From Bedellia somnulentella (lineage: Eukaryota; Arthropoda; Insecta; Lepidoptera; Bedelliidae): a stretch of 64,000 nucleotides of DNA. How positions within the stretch are numbered: the first letter of the stretch is position 1; every line of letters starts with the position of its first letter. This document shows positions 21,760-32,149 of this stretch, piece by piece. The position numbers and the translations under genes were made by a program. The notes under the pieces are model-generated. The model saw nothing but the letters and a program-made list of their open reading frames with translations. It made no database searches and was not told the DNA's origin. Where the stretch lies: NCBI GenBank assembly GCA_963576735.1, contig OY755187.1, positions 3,224,001 through 3,288,000 on the forward strand, read 5' to 3'.

Positions 21760-22012
21760 ACATACATACATACATACATATACTCACGGCTATAAATCCC
21801 TAGAAGGGGTAGCCAGAGCTAAGGAACTTGAAGTTCCTCAACCACTTTTGGAAGTTGCGTCGGGAAAAGATAGTGAAATAAAGGTTGTTGGTGATGGGTC
21901 TCCAACCACATCGCCCAAAAATCCCTTAAAAGCCCCAATACCGTTAGTCGCCTCGTACGTACACCCACCGGAAGAAATGGGGTAGTGTTATTCTAAGCCG
22001 ACACTACACAGC
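21760..22012 (-). mobile_element. SINE-T copy (subfamily A) inside the Helitron-like element
   Basis: Flanked by AATTCAATTAAAT / AATTCATTAAAT. The hairpin has the compensated form GGAAC...GTTCC. Confidence 0.92.
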
Positions 22013-22501
22013 AATTCATTAAATGGACATTTATTTTGATGATGAAAATGGATAAAGCCCTTATTTTTTCAAAAACACTATTAATGAAGAGTCTGATTAA
22101 GTCGGTCGATGAAAAAATTAATCGTGTAAATATGGGGAGTAATAAGTTGGTGATGTGAGAGAGATTGCAATCATCGGCCAATAGATGGCGGTACTGTACT
22201 GAATTAACATTGAGATATTTACTATTATTTACAAACTATGCATTCTGAGGCTTAAACAGAATATTAATTTATGCGTAAGTAAAGTATAATATATCTATGA
22301 GAATATTAGTTAAAAATAGTTAAATAAACAAAAGTTATAAACATATTCTCAAACCTACCAAATGAATATGCAAAATTCATATAATATGCTTTCAATTATC
22401 TTTATTCATACATATTCGCATAGTTGAATGTGAAAAAGAAGGATTAGTGCATCCTATTATTCTAACCTAACACAAAAGCAAAAAAATACGCAAAAAGACG
22501 T

Positions 22502-22577
22502 TGACCACCCGGGATTCGAACCTGGGTCTTTCGTATGTAGTGTTTATCAAACGGTATACCACTACGCCACGCAGACA
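22502..22577 (-). repeat. tRNA-like insert, second copy
   Basis: Minus-strand TGGCGTAGTGGTATACCG (box A region) and GGTTCGAATCC (box B) are intact. The anticodon region is too long for a tRNA gene. Confidence 0.6.
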
Positions 22578-23042
22578 TTTGTGTAAGTTTCAAATTTGTG
22601 ATATCCTATATATCTAGTAGTCATACTATTGACAAACAATTAAATGGACAATTATTTTGATGAAAATGGATGAAACCCTTATTTTTTCCAAAAAGACTAT
22701 TAATGAAGAGTCCGATAAAGTCGGTCGATGAAAAAATTAATCGTGTAAATACGGGGAACCATATAAAAGTTATGTTTTTTTATGCTCCTGTGGGAACCCT
22801 TGCGAAATCCGGGATAAATTATATTATGTGTATAACCTACATTCATGCCAAATTTGATCAAGATCGGTCCGGTAGAATTAACGTGATGAACGGACATACA
22901 GACAGACAGACATTTTTTTCAAAAATAGCAAATTTGGCTTCAGTATCGAAAATAAAACATATTCCACCGGTTTTTATTTTTTTTTCTTCAATGTACAGTT
23001 TTGACCTCGTTACAGTCTTATTATAGTATAGATTATATTATA

Positions 23043-23290
23043 GCCGTGTAGTGCCGGCTTAGAATGTCGCTACCCCTTTCTACCCACGGGTGTCGTAAGA
23101 GGCGACTAAGGGTATTGGGGCTTTTTATTGGATTTTTGGGCGATGCGGTTGGAGACCCATCACCAAAAACCTTTATTTTACCATCTTTTCCCCGCTCATC
23201 TTCCAAAAGTGAACTGAGGAATTTATAATTCCTTGGCTCTGGCTACCCCTTCTAGGGAATTATAGTCGTGAGTATATGTATGTATGTATT
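23043..23290 (+). mobile_element. SINE-T copy (B head, A body)
   Basis: Complete, directly right of the Helitron-like end. Confidence 0.9.
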
Positions 23291-23298
23291 ATATTTTA

Positions 23299-23684
23299 TA
23301 CAACATACCGTGATAGCCCAGTGGGTAGAACACTCGGTTATCGTGCAAACGACTAGTGTTCAAATCCTGGGTCGGGCCTACACCAATTTGTCTTTTCTAA
23401 AGACATATGTGTGGTTAATTTATCATGGTTGTTAACGGTGAGGGAAAACATCGTGAGGAAACCCACATGGCTGAATTGTACTTAGTCATGTGACAGTGTA
23501 TTCGTACAAAACGGCGATAGGCCTGCCCCCTATCACGTGAGTACACTGTCTAAGCAAAACGTGGGTACCTTCTCTGGACACTAGATGGCGCTTGCCATGT
23601 GAGTTCAGAAGTATTGGTACCTCTGCCAACCCCTTTGGGGATAAACGGCGTGAACGTTTATGTATATTTATGTTTATGTTATGT
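23299..23684 (+). mobile_element. SINE-C copy, complete
   Basis: Best full copy in the window: tRNA-like head (TGATAGCCCAGTGGGTAGAA box A, GTTCAAATCC box B), conserved core GGAAAACATCGTGAGGAAAC, then a stem-loop CAACCCCTTTGGGGATAAA, GGCGTGAACG and an (ATGTTT)n tail. Flanked by ATTATATTTTA (23288-23298 and 23685-23695). Confidence 0.92.
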
Positions 23685-23695
23685 ATTATATTTTA

Positions 23696-24185
23696 CAATT
23701 ATTTTTCAAACACTCTAACAGTCACACTCATAACAGACGCAATGACGCCATATTCTGTTGAAAAGAGAGAGACACACAGGTAACATTTGAAGGGCAAACA
23801 TTAAAATTATAACTATCTCTTTTAATTGCATGCTCGTTCGAATCTTTTTTTTCACTCATTAGTAACTCTTGTCTATGTGTGCAGTATCAGAACAGAACAG
23901 ATTTAAAAGCCAATTACTATTACGGTCACGTATCTGTAGTTTATAATATACTAGCTGACTGACTACTAGCTTTAAACTCCATTTATTTATTATAAATAGA
24001 GTTTCTGCTTCTTTTTCGATGTATACAATCAGAAAATATTCACTAAATAACAGACCCAAAGAAAAATATTTTTTTTGTTGACTTGTGTAATAAATTTGTT
24101 TTATGAATTTATGAAGAAGAAGAAGAAAGAAAAATAAATTTTATTTGGTAATTAACACAAGACAATGAGAAATATAAAAAAATAT
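23696..24185. other. No feature recognised
   Basis: AT-rich with an AAGAAG run near 24114. Confidence 0.5.
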
Positions 24186-24202
24186 GATTACCAAAAATGA
24201 TT

Positions 24203-24425
24203 GCCGTGTAGTGTCGGCTTAGAATAGCACTACCACGTTTCTACCGATGGGGGTACTTAAGAGGCGACTAACGGTATTCGGGCTTTTAAGGTATTTTTGG
24301 ACGATGCGGTTGGAGACCCAGCAATCACCAACAACCTTTACTTTACCATCTTTACCCCACTCAATTTTCCAAAGGAGGCTGAGGAATTTCTAATTCCTTA
24401 GCTCTGGCGTGAGTATATGTATATA
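24203..24425 (+). mobile_element. SINE-T copy split by the mariner element
   Basis: The tail continues at 26586-26596. The SINE duplication GATTACCAAAAA is at 24186-24197 and 26597-26608, so SINE-T was there first. An internal deletion removed the CCCC stem-loop. Confidence 0.9.
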
Positions 24426-26585
24426 CAGGGTGTCCCAAAAGTCGACGTCAAGCCGGAACCGGATGGCAAGGCAACTCACACCAGTTATCAGAAAAATATA
24501 AAAAAAAATCTAACTTGCATGTTTAAAAAATTATGGGCATTTATAAAAAAACAGAAATGCTACAACCTGCATTAGCCTTTTGACTCCTGTTGCCACAAAT
24601 CTTTAGATTTTCTAATATTTTTTTTTGTTATGTGACCCTGAATAGTGCCCCTGTTTATTGACATCAAAACTTTAAAACAAACTGCTCCAGTTCGGATGAA
24701 AATTAGACGTTTTTAAAAAAATAAAGTAAAAAATTACCAATTTGCTCAGATTCAACCAACTGTACTGAAATAAAAATGTACTACGCAAGTCTGGCAAGTA
24801 ACGCCAAAAGTTGGCCCTCTTAACAAAGATTACAGAATGGTATGACACTTGGTCAGTTATTGCTGGAATCTGAGTATTTTTTAATGTTTTTGTAAAACTC
24901 CTAGTTTGGAATTATTTTTTCTTATTTAAATCAACACATTTTTTTGAAAAGGATTTGCTTTCAAATGAAACAAAAATAATTTTAACACTAGTACTATGTA
25001 TTTGTTTTTACCATTATTGTTAAAATCTACAATAAATGTTCGAATTGCCTTCCTTCAGCTGCAATACAAGCCCGACATCTTCGTAAAAAATATCTTGTAA
25101 ATAGTCGAGCGAATCGTCCATTGTTTACAAATTCAGCTGCTTCTTCTAATCTCTGCCGCAGATCAACCATGTTTTCTATTGATTTTGAATAAACTTTTTC
25201 TTTTACCGCTCCCTAGTAAAAAAAGTCTAATGGATTCAAGTCCGGTGACCGGGCTGGCCATGCGATTGTACCAGCCCGTCCGATCCAACTTTCGGGGAAC
25301 TCTTCATCCAAATGTTCTCGAACAGCACGAGCATAATGCGCTGGGCACCCATCTTGTTGGAACCACATATCTGTCAAAATGTTTAGTGGTACGTCTTCGA
25401 GTAAATTCGGTAGTTGGTTTTGTAGAATGTCCAGGTAGACATCACCATTTAGCAATTCGGGCAGCTCAAAAGGACCAACTATTTGTCCGTTCAAAATTCC
25501 GGTCCACATGTTTATTTTAAATCGGTACTGGGAACGGTCTTGCCTCATCAAATGCGGGTTCTCTACATGCCCTTCATGTAAGTTATGCATGTTCATGTAG
25601 CCATCCTTTTTGAAGGTTGACTCATCTGACCATAAAATTTTCGTCAAGAAAAGTGGGTCTTCCCTGTTCTTCTCCAACATCGTTTGACAAAAATTTACTC
25701 GATTTTGGTAGTCCCCGGGTTCTAGTTTCTGTACTCGTTGTACGTGGTATGGGTGAAGATCGTGTTTTTGCAAAATTCGATGGGCTGTACTTTTGGGCAC
25801 TCACCGGAGTAAGGAATAAGCACCGGCTTATTTCAATATCCCTTACCGAAGTACTTGGGTCTTCTTCGACAGCTTCTAGTACGACGTCTCCACTGGATTG
25901 TTGGGTCTTCCTTCACCATGTACTTGGTTCGGCAAGCGGCCCTCTGCGCTGAGTAGTCGGTGGATATTTGCAAACACTCGATGATCAGGGTGACGAGCAG
26001 CGTTTGGGTACTTCTCGCGATAAAGTCTGGCTGCAGCATTGCCTTGTGGAAAGCTTTGGGGACATTAGAATAGTTTTTAAGTTAATAAGAAAAAATAATT
26101 CCAAACTAGGAGTTTTACAAAAACATTAAAAAATACTCAGATTCCAGCAATAACTGACCAAGTGTCATACCATTCTGTAATCTTTATTAAGAGGGCCAAC
26201 TTTTGGCGTTACTTGCCAGACTTGCGTAGTACATTTTTTTTTCAGTACAGTCGGTTGAATCTGAGCAAATTGGTTATTTTTAACTTTATTTCTTTTAAAA
26301 CGTCTAATTTTCACCCGAACTGGAGCAGTTTGTTTTAAAATTTTGATGACAATAAACAGAAGGACTATTCAGGGTCACATAACAAAAAAAATAATTGGAA
26401 AATCTTAAGATTTGTGGCAACAGGAGTCAAAAGACTAATGCAGGTTGTAGAATTTCTGTTTTTTTTATAATTGTCCATAATTTTTTAAACATGCAAGTTA
26501 GATTTTTTTTTATATTTTTCTGATAACTGGTGTGAGTTGCCTTGCCATCCGGTTCCGGCTTGACGTCGACTTTTGGGACACCCTG
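24426..26585 (-). mobile_element. Tc1/mariner-type element with about 500-bp TIRs
   Basis: Inverted ends start CAGGGTGTCCCAAAAGTCGA, extend over 24426-24926 and 26084-26585 with few mismatches, and are flanked by TA (24424-24425, 26586-26587). TIRs of this length are far above the roughly 30 bp usual in mariner. The interior holds one degenerate transposase. Confidence 0.92.
25027..26045 (-). pseudogene. Mariner-like DDE transposase, inactivated
   Basis: Minus-strand order: an N-terminal helix-turn-helix piece (NAAARLYREKYPNAARHPDH), stops and a frame change around 25800-25880, then VPKSTAHRILQKHDLHPYH, the first catalytic Asp in LWSDEST, the second in FQQDGCPAHYA and the third in ARSPDLNPLDFF, with 36 residues between second and third by my count. 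Just after, an in-frame TAG replaces the Trp expected in the FFxWG motif; the frame then stays open to 25027 (GAVKEKVYS...). At least two lesions make it non-functional. Related families are annotated in many insect genomes as Tc1/Tc3-like transposases. Confidence 0.88.
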
Positions 26586-26772
26586 TATGTATGTGTGATT
26601 ACCAAAAAGGAGTATATACTCTTCATACGAATTTTATACTACAACTATTTTACTCGAGCTCGTCCAACACATATTTGATAAGAGAAAAGATTTTTTTTAA
26701 CAAAAATCAAATAAAAACAACAATGAAAAAAATTTACCAAATACAATATGAAAACCTTATTTATCAATAATA

Positions 26773-27350
26773 TGTCGTGGTCATATGGTAAATTTGAACA
26801 CATCATGAAATGATCGATCATTTCATGAAATAGTCGTATTTCATGAAATGATCAACTGTTTATTGGCCACATCGTGATGTGGTTTGGGCAGATCGATGAT
26901 AAGAAATCGTTTCTCGATATGACCAACTAAACACATGGCCTCTTCATGAAATGGTTAAGATTATTTGGTCATATCGTAAAGTAGTTACATTTATTACCGG
27001 TAGAGGCGCTGAAAACGCTTTGTTTATGTGTGAAAATGGCGGCCGCTGACAAAAGTGTTGTTTCTCGCAGTAAAAAAGTTAATAATTCTTTATTAAGCGA
27101 GAGAAAACATAAGAGTTTACGACGAAAAGTTTCTCGAATACTTTGTAAATTACGAAAAAACTGAGCAATATGTTAAAAAACCGTAGAGTTTGGATTGTAT
27201 TTCACTGGCCAAGCGTGTATGACAAAATCGTGAAACGTTGACGATTTTGTGATCTGATCAAATGAGGCTGGCCACATCATGAAATGTGACTATTTCATGA
27301 AATGATCGATCATTTCACGATGTGTTCAAATCTACGATATGGCCACGACA
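26773..27350. mobile_element. MITE with about 65-bp TIR and subterminal palindrome array
   Basis: Ends read TGTCGTGGTCATATGGTA and its mirror, continuing through TTGAACACATC and an inner palindrome ATGAAATGATCGATCATTTC. The TTTCATGAAATG motif recurs at least seven times in both halves. No clear target duplication was found, so the superfamily is open. Confidence 0.78.
27036..27164 (+). CDS. Tiny basic ORF inside the MITE (42 aa)
   Basis: MAAADKSVVSRSKKVNN then a Lys/Arg-rich stretch ending ILCKLRKN. It has a good Kozak-like context (AAAATGGCG) and is more GC-rich at the start than its surroundings. It could be the first exon of the parent transposon or a captured host exon; chance is also possible. 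Confidence 0.2.
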   Translation: MAAADKSVVSRSKKVNNSLLSERKHKSLRRKVSRILCKLRKN

Positions 27351-27689
27351 CATATATATTTTTTGTTAAATTTACAATAATTCACAGTGTTTATTATTCA
27401 CTGCGATTTGGATATATTGGATCTTCTAGAATCGATTCATCAATCGGTAATCGATTTCTAACATTCCTTCATTACTAATCATCAATGTCAATACCCATCC
27501 CAATTTTTCGCATTAGATAAAAAAATAAATAACATCAATGTTTCTCATTTAATCTTATTTTAAGTGTTTCCCAAGTTTTATCTCCAATTACTAATTATTT
27601 GTTTGTTTGGTGAGTGGAAGACTGTGTTTTCTATTTGACGGATGTGAAATTCTAGCGTCATAGAAGTATTTTCTTGATGAAATCTACGA

Positions 27690-28244
27690 TTTTATACCCG
27701 GCAACGGTTTGTTTACAAACTTTTCGAGTCTATTAGATATAGACGGTAAGCCAATTACCCTTTTCAAAAAACACCTGAAAGAGTAGTTGGTTCAAAACTG
27801 TTTTTATAATTTAAACGAATTTTATAGTTATAATAATAATGGCTGACATATTAAATAAAATAGGAAATGTGACATTCCTGACATTTAAAACGTTAAACGC
27901 TCAGATTGGTTGTTATTATTTAATTAGGATTAAGTGACATTTAAATTAATTTTCATTATTATTATTTTAATTAGGATTAAGTGACATTTTAATTAATTTT
28001 CATTATTATTATTTTAATTAGGATTAAGTGACATTTTAATTAATTTTCATTATAGACTGCTCATGACATATTATTATTGTTAATTTAAAATATTTGTAAT
28101 ATAAAAACTTAATTGTGATTTAATTGTGTCAAAATAATTTGCATACCTACAAAGGTTAGACATGTGAAACTAAATTATTAAGTTGTATCATCAAATGTAC
28201 CATGTTCTACATAGCAAATAAATGAATTTGAATTTGAATTTGAA
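27690..28244 (+). mobile_element. LINE-D 3' end, 5'-truncated
   Basis: Remnant coding (TLFKKHLKE, LVQNCFYNLNEF) matches the C-terminus of Jockey/Daphne-type ORF2. A 3' UTR with an internal triplication follows, ending AATAAATGAATTTG and (GAATTT)n. Confidence 0.75.
27917..28054 (+). repeat. Three tandem 50-bp repeats in LINE-D 3' UTR
   Basis: AATTAGGATTAAGTGACATT followed by AATTAATTTTCATTATTATT recurs three times, the last unit cut short. Confidence 0.85.
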
Positions 28245-28317
28245 TACCGTTAGTCGCCTTTACGTACACCCACCGGAAGAAATGGGGTAGTGTTAATCTA
28301 AGTCGACACCACACGGC
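28245..28317 (-). mobile_element. SINE-T head fragment
   Basis: Runs from TACCGTTAGTCGCC to CACACGGC. It abuts the LINE-D tail. Confidence 0.75.
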
Positions 28318-28519
28318 GACATATAATAATAATAAGAATGTCTAAAGTTTCTCAAATCACAGCTCTGCTTTTTGAAATTTATCGTGATAATAAATGGTCC
28401 CTATTTTATCTGAATATCGTATTTTCCTATTAAAGAAAGAATCTGTTAGCTCCAAGACCTATTCAATACAGACTAACAAACCTTTCCTCTCTACCAAAAG
28501 TATGTATATTGTTATCATT

Positions 28520-28670
28520 ATTCCAAGAAGGGGTGGCAATAGCTAAGGATTAAACACGTTAGCCACTGTTGCAACTTAGAGGTGAGAATAGGTGATGAAA
28601 TAAGAGATAGTCGGCTATAGGTTTAAAACCAAATTGCGTAAGAAAGACTTTAAAAGGTAATTTAGGTATT
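28520..28670 (-). mobile_element. Ancient SINE-T copy
   Basis: Faint matches (CCAAGAAGGGGTGGCAATAG, TAGCCACTGTTG). Strongly diverged. Confidence 0.4.
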
Positions 28671-28709
28671 CCAAGACTACAAATACACCAGCGACGAGAT
28701 TGCGTAGAG

Positions 28710-30231
28710 AGGATTTTGTTTTTATGGAATCGATAGAATTATATCGATCGCTTGGGGAGCCAACTTATACGTGCGTTGGTATCACTCTATGAGGATTCTA
28801 GTGCATGTGTAAGGATAAACGGGGAAATCGCAGACTGGTTCGGTAGCTCTAGGGGTGTCCGACAGAGATGTGTAGCTTCTCCGCGGCTCTTTAATTTGTT
28901 CATGGATGACTGTCTGATAGAGTTGCGTGAAAGTTATTATGGACTGAGAATGGGTGGATTCGTCATCAAATGCCTCTTATATGCTGATGATCAATAGGGA
29001 ATATGCATAAAATTTTAAATGCCCTAAAACTTTTTTTCACGAATACTTATTATCGCAATATTATAATGAAAAGGTTTTTTTTAATTTACTTATTATTTAA
29101 ACCCCTAAAATAATATTCAAAAAGTGCAAAATAAGGGAGCGAAATTCAAACTTCCAAAACGCGCCACCATCGGTTGAACGAAATGTGACGTCATCTGACA
29201 CGAAATTGTATTCAAAAACGTCGAAAACACCAAGGTAAACATCCACTGGACGTGTCATGTGACGTTACGTTGAGCGCGCGTAAAATGGCGGCGTTTGAAC
29301 TGCTTAAATTATTTCAAAGTTTTAAATTTAAATTTTAAAAATATTTAGAGGATTTCGAAGTCCAGTAATATATTTTTCTACGTTATAAAATAGTAAACTA
29401 TTAATTTAAGACAAAAAAGAAAAACATGAATATTCCCTATTGTTACTTGCAGCGTCGGTTAAAGAGTTGCAAGAGATGATGAATATTGCATGTGCGTCGT
29501 TTGAAAGAAAAGGAATGAGTATAAAACCAAAACCATGGTTTTTGAGAGAGAGGAGAATATGACTGAATGCGTGATTGAGATCAATGGTAAGAAAGTGGAA
29601 CAAGTGAAAGAGTTCGTATATCTGGGAAGTTTGTTTACTAGGGATGGAAGGTATGATGAAAACATTGAAAGAAGAGTAAAAAAGGGTAATGCGGTGAATG
29701 GAGCACTGGATAGGTTCATGCCTAGTCAATCGGTGTCCGAAAAGGCCCGAATGGCTGTGCATGATACTGTCCTCGTTCCTACGCTTATGTATGGCAGTGA
29801 ATGTTGAGTGTGGTAGAAGATACATGAAAGCAGAGTGAATGCAGTACAAAATGAGGTCCCTCAGAAAAGTTTGTAAAGTGATGTTATGTGATCGTGTGAG
29901 GAATGACGTCATTCGTGAAAGGTGTGGTGTAAAAGATGACATTGTAAGAAAGATAGAAAAAGGAATGTTAAGATGGTTTGGGCGTATAGAGAGGATGGAT
30001 GAAAGTAAATTGTTAAAAGAGATCTATAGAGCCAATGTGGAAGGTAATGTTAGTAGAGGACGACCTCGGAGGACACATTTGAATCAAATAGAAAACGTGC
30101 TCAAAAAGGCAGATGTCCGAAGTACGAAGAATAAAAGAGCATGTATGAAAAGATTGATGGATGTAGACGAAGCAAGAGAGTCTCTGCCTACCTCAATGGG
30201 AATTAACGGCGTGAGTATATGAATGTATGTA
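28710..30231 (+). mobile_element. LINE-A: reverse-transcriptase LINE, 5'-truncated and MITE-interrupted
   Basis: This is the longest copy of the proposed partner LINE. It reads QLIRALVSLYEDSSACVRIN, a GVRQxC-x-ASPxLFNLFMD block and LLYADD (catalytic box). A 451-bp MITE intervenes at 28992-29442, then LLAASVKELQEMMNIA, KEFVYLGSLFTRDGRYDENI, ARMAVHDTVLVPTLMYGSEC, a stop, then LRWFGRIERMDESKL, GRPRRTHL and NKRACMKRLMDVDEARE. The end is CTACCTCAATGGGAATTAAC, GGCGTGAGTATATG and (TATG)n. This ORF type is widely annotated in Lepidoptera as endonuclease-reverse transcriptase. Clade (RTE-like) is my guess. Stops and frameshifts make it dead. Confidence 0.85.
28992..29442. mobile_element. MITE inserted right after the LINE-A YADD codons
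   Basis: Inverted ends CAATAGGGAATATGCAT / ATGAATATTCCCTATTG bound 451 bp of non-coding DNA containing TGACGTCA-like and ATGGCGGC stretches. No clean duplication could be defined. Confidence 0.82.
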
Positions 30232-30266
30232 TGTAATAGAATTTCTTTATTTGCTTCGCCTCGCTC

Positions 30267-30419
30267 GAGGCCTAACAGGAGCGTTATTTTATAGCAACCT
30301 TTTAACTAGATATCGCGTGGCATAAAAAAGCCATCTCTTTTGCACTTACATAGTATCGTATATTTTTATCTCATCCTAACCGACAGAGTAACGATAAAAT
30401 AACGCTCGTGCTAGGCCTC
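30267..30419 (+). mobile_element. MITE-G copy, complete
   Basis: GAGGCCTAACAGGAGCGTTA and its mirror bound 153 bp, the clearest ends of this family. A poly(A)-like run follows at 30530-30570. Confidence 0.78.
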
Positions 30420-30603
30420 CATGTGTATTGTTCTTAGATAGGAGCGATGTCTCCAAACACAGACTTTTAAGTTTAAATGGAGGCATAAGCACGTTTTAAT
30501 TTATGTAGCCTTGTTTTACTCAATAAAAACATTTAAAAAAAATAAAAAAAAAATAAAAAAAATATTATGTGTCAAACATGACACTTCACATTCTTATGTA
30601 GAA

Positions 30604-30957
30604 TAGTGGATCGTCCCAGCTTCGCACGGGTAGCGTTGTTTTTTTAAATATCTGAGGTTTCTTTCTTCAGTCACTGCTCAAGCATTGTGAAATTCAGCGT
30701 AATGTTTTCAATTTATTAAATTTATAGCACTCCCTAAACAGTGTAGTTTGGTGATTTTGAATGCGCTTTAATGAACGGTTCAGTATTTCCGTTTAATAGC
30801 AAATTTTGGAATAAAACGCCATGAAGTATTTATAACAATCTAAAAAATAAATCATTACGTGGTGTAGGATGCAACTACTGGCGCCATCTAGTATGTTATA
30901 TGTAAATTAGTAAAGATTTGGTTTCAATCACGGGCGCGATGGCTTATTTTATAAATA
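30604..30957 (-). mobile_element. Helitron-like fragment alpha
   Basis: TAGTGGATCGTCCCAGCTTC with the CGCACGGG hairpin, then a body ending CACGGGCGCGATGGCTTATT. That body continues in the tandem block at 33.8 kb. Here it is cut by fragment beta. Confidence 0.6.
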
Positions 30958-30958
30958 A

Positions 30959-31095
30959 CTAGTGGATCGGCCCAGCTTCGCACGGGTAGCGTTGTTTTAT
31001 TAATATCTGAGGTTTCTTCAAACACTGCTCAAGATTTGTGAAATTTAGCCCAATGATTACTACTTAGAGCACTCCTGAATAGTGTAGCCATAGAG
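30959..31095 (-). mobile_element. Helitron-like fragment beta
   Basis: Begins CTAG and the same hairpin, then is truncated after 137 bp. Confidence 0.6.
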
Positions 31096-31424
31096 TAAAG
31101 AAATGAACTGGAAATAGAGAGCCTTCTTGCTTAGTGAGGTACCTCGTTTGAGTTACTCGTCGCGAGAAAATGAGGGAGTTCTCGTATTTGAAATACAAAC
31201 CACCTCACGTAGCTCCTCACTTTTTTGAGGCGCGAGTCGAGGCAGCACTCGAATAGACCAAAGTGAGTGAGTGAGTTACCGACTATTTAAATGTTGAGTC
31301 GATACATACATTATACTCGTGTCGCGGTTGAAGGAGTCGGGTCAGTTTGATGGAATGATTAGTCAGTTTATTTTAGCGTTTTCTTACAAATAGTACCCAT
31401 TTCATTTTACCTTAGATTAGCTTG
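31096..31424. other. No feature recognised
   Basis: Contains GAGTGAGTGAG and CTCACTTTTTTGAGG-type stretches, echoed in inverse form near 32520-32600; possibly an old repeat. Confidence 0.4.
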
Positions 31425-31660
31425 CATACATACATACATATACTCACGGCCATTAATCCCAAAACGGGGTAGCCAGAGCTGCAGAGCTAGAATCTCCTCA
31501 GCCACATTTGGATATTGATAGGGGAGTAGATGGCAGAAATGTAGTATAGTTGGTGATGGGTTTCCAACCGCATCGCCCAAAAACCACTAAAGGCCCCATA
31601 CCCTTAGTCACCTCTTACGACACCCGTGGGTAGAAAGGGGTAGCGACATTCTAAGCCGCT
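31425..31660 (-). mobile_element. SINE-T copy (subfamily B), head truncated
   Basis: Runs from a (CATA)n tail to CATTCTAAGCCG. Confidence 0.88.
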
Positions 31661-31719
31661 TCTTCTAACATCTTTTATTATCAGTATTTTTCTTTATTTC
31701 TCGTATCATGAAATGTATG

Positions 31720-31965
31720 TTATATGTGTCACTCCAAATGGGTCCTGACTGAAAATCAGTGTTGTGTGTAAAACGCACAAAAATAAGCTGAGGCAGGACC
31801 TATTCACATTTGTTTCATTTATTATATTTTATTTTATTTTGTATCACTTTTTATTTTTATGTCTCTCTTATAATTTTAATAATATTCAAGTAAACTGTGT
31901 TGTAGTTAATATTTCAAATGTGAATAAACGTCTCTTCTTTCTTTCTTTCTTCTTTCATTAGTTCA
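31720..31965 (+). mobile_element. LINE 3' UTR with (TTTC)n tail
   Basis: Reads TCCTGACTGAAAATCAGTGT, then GCTGAGGCAGGACC, and ends AATAAACGTCTC plus (TTTC)n; a 5'-truncated LINE of a type different from those above. Confidence 0.45.
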
Positions 31966-32045
31966 TGGTGTTAAAATTTTATGTTTAACATTTTAATAAA
32001 TTGCTGAAAAATATGATGAAAAAAATTTAATTGGAACATGCTTTA

Positions 32046-32144
32046 CATATACATACATACATACATAAACTCACGGCTATAATTCCCTAGAAGGGGTAGC
32101 CAGAGCAAAGGAATTATAAATTCCTCAGCCACTTTTGGAAGTTG
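32046..32144 (-). mobile_element. SINE-T copy (subfamily A), strongly 5'-truncated
   Basis: Tail through CTTTTGGAAGTTG. Confidence 0.82.
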
Positions 32145-32149
32145 CTTTG

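Larger units (their letters stand above)
20852..23032 (-). mobile_element. Helitron-like non-autonomous element with duplicated interior
   Basis: The left end is CTAG plus a hairpin-forming GCCCGCGACTACGTCCGCG (Helitron 3' end, read on the minus strand). The right end on the minus strand begins TCTATACTATAATA (Helitron 5' TC), with host A and T at the ends. An about 870-bp interior unit occurs twice (from about 21277 and from about 22145). Each has AGATGGCG, a block starting TTCTGAGGCTTAA, a tRNA-like insert and AATTAAATGGACA. The second ends in (GACA)n near 22900. An ancient SINE-T piece lies at about 20998-21140, also present in the copy at 36745. Confidence 0.65.

Noticed and set aside
29406..29942. 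178-residue minus-strand ORF
   Set aside because: It is the antisense shadow of the LINE-A reverse transcriptase.
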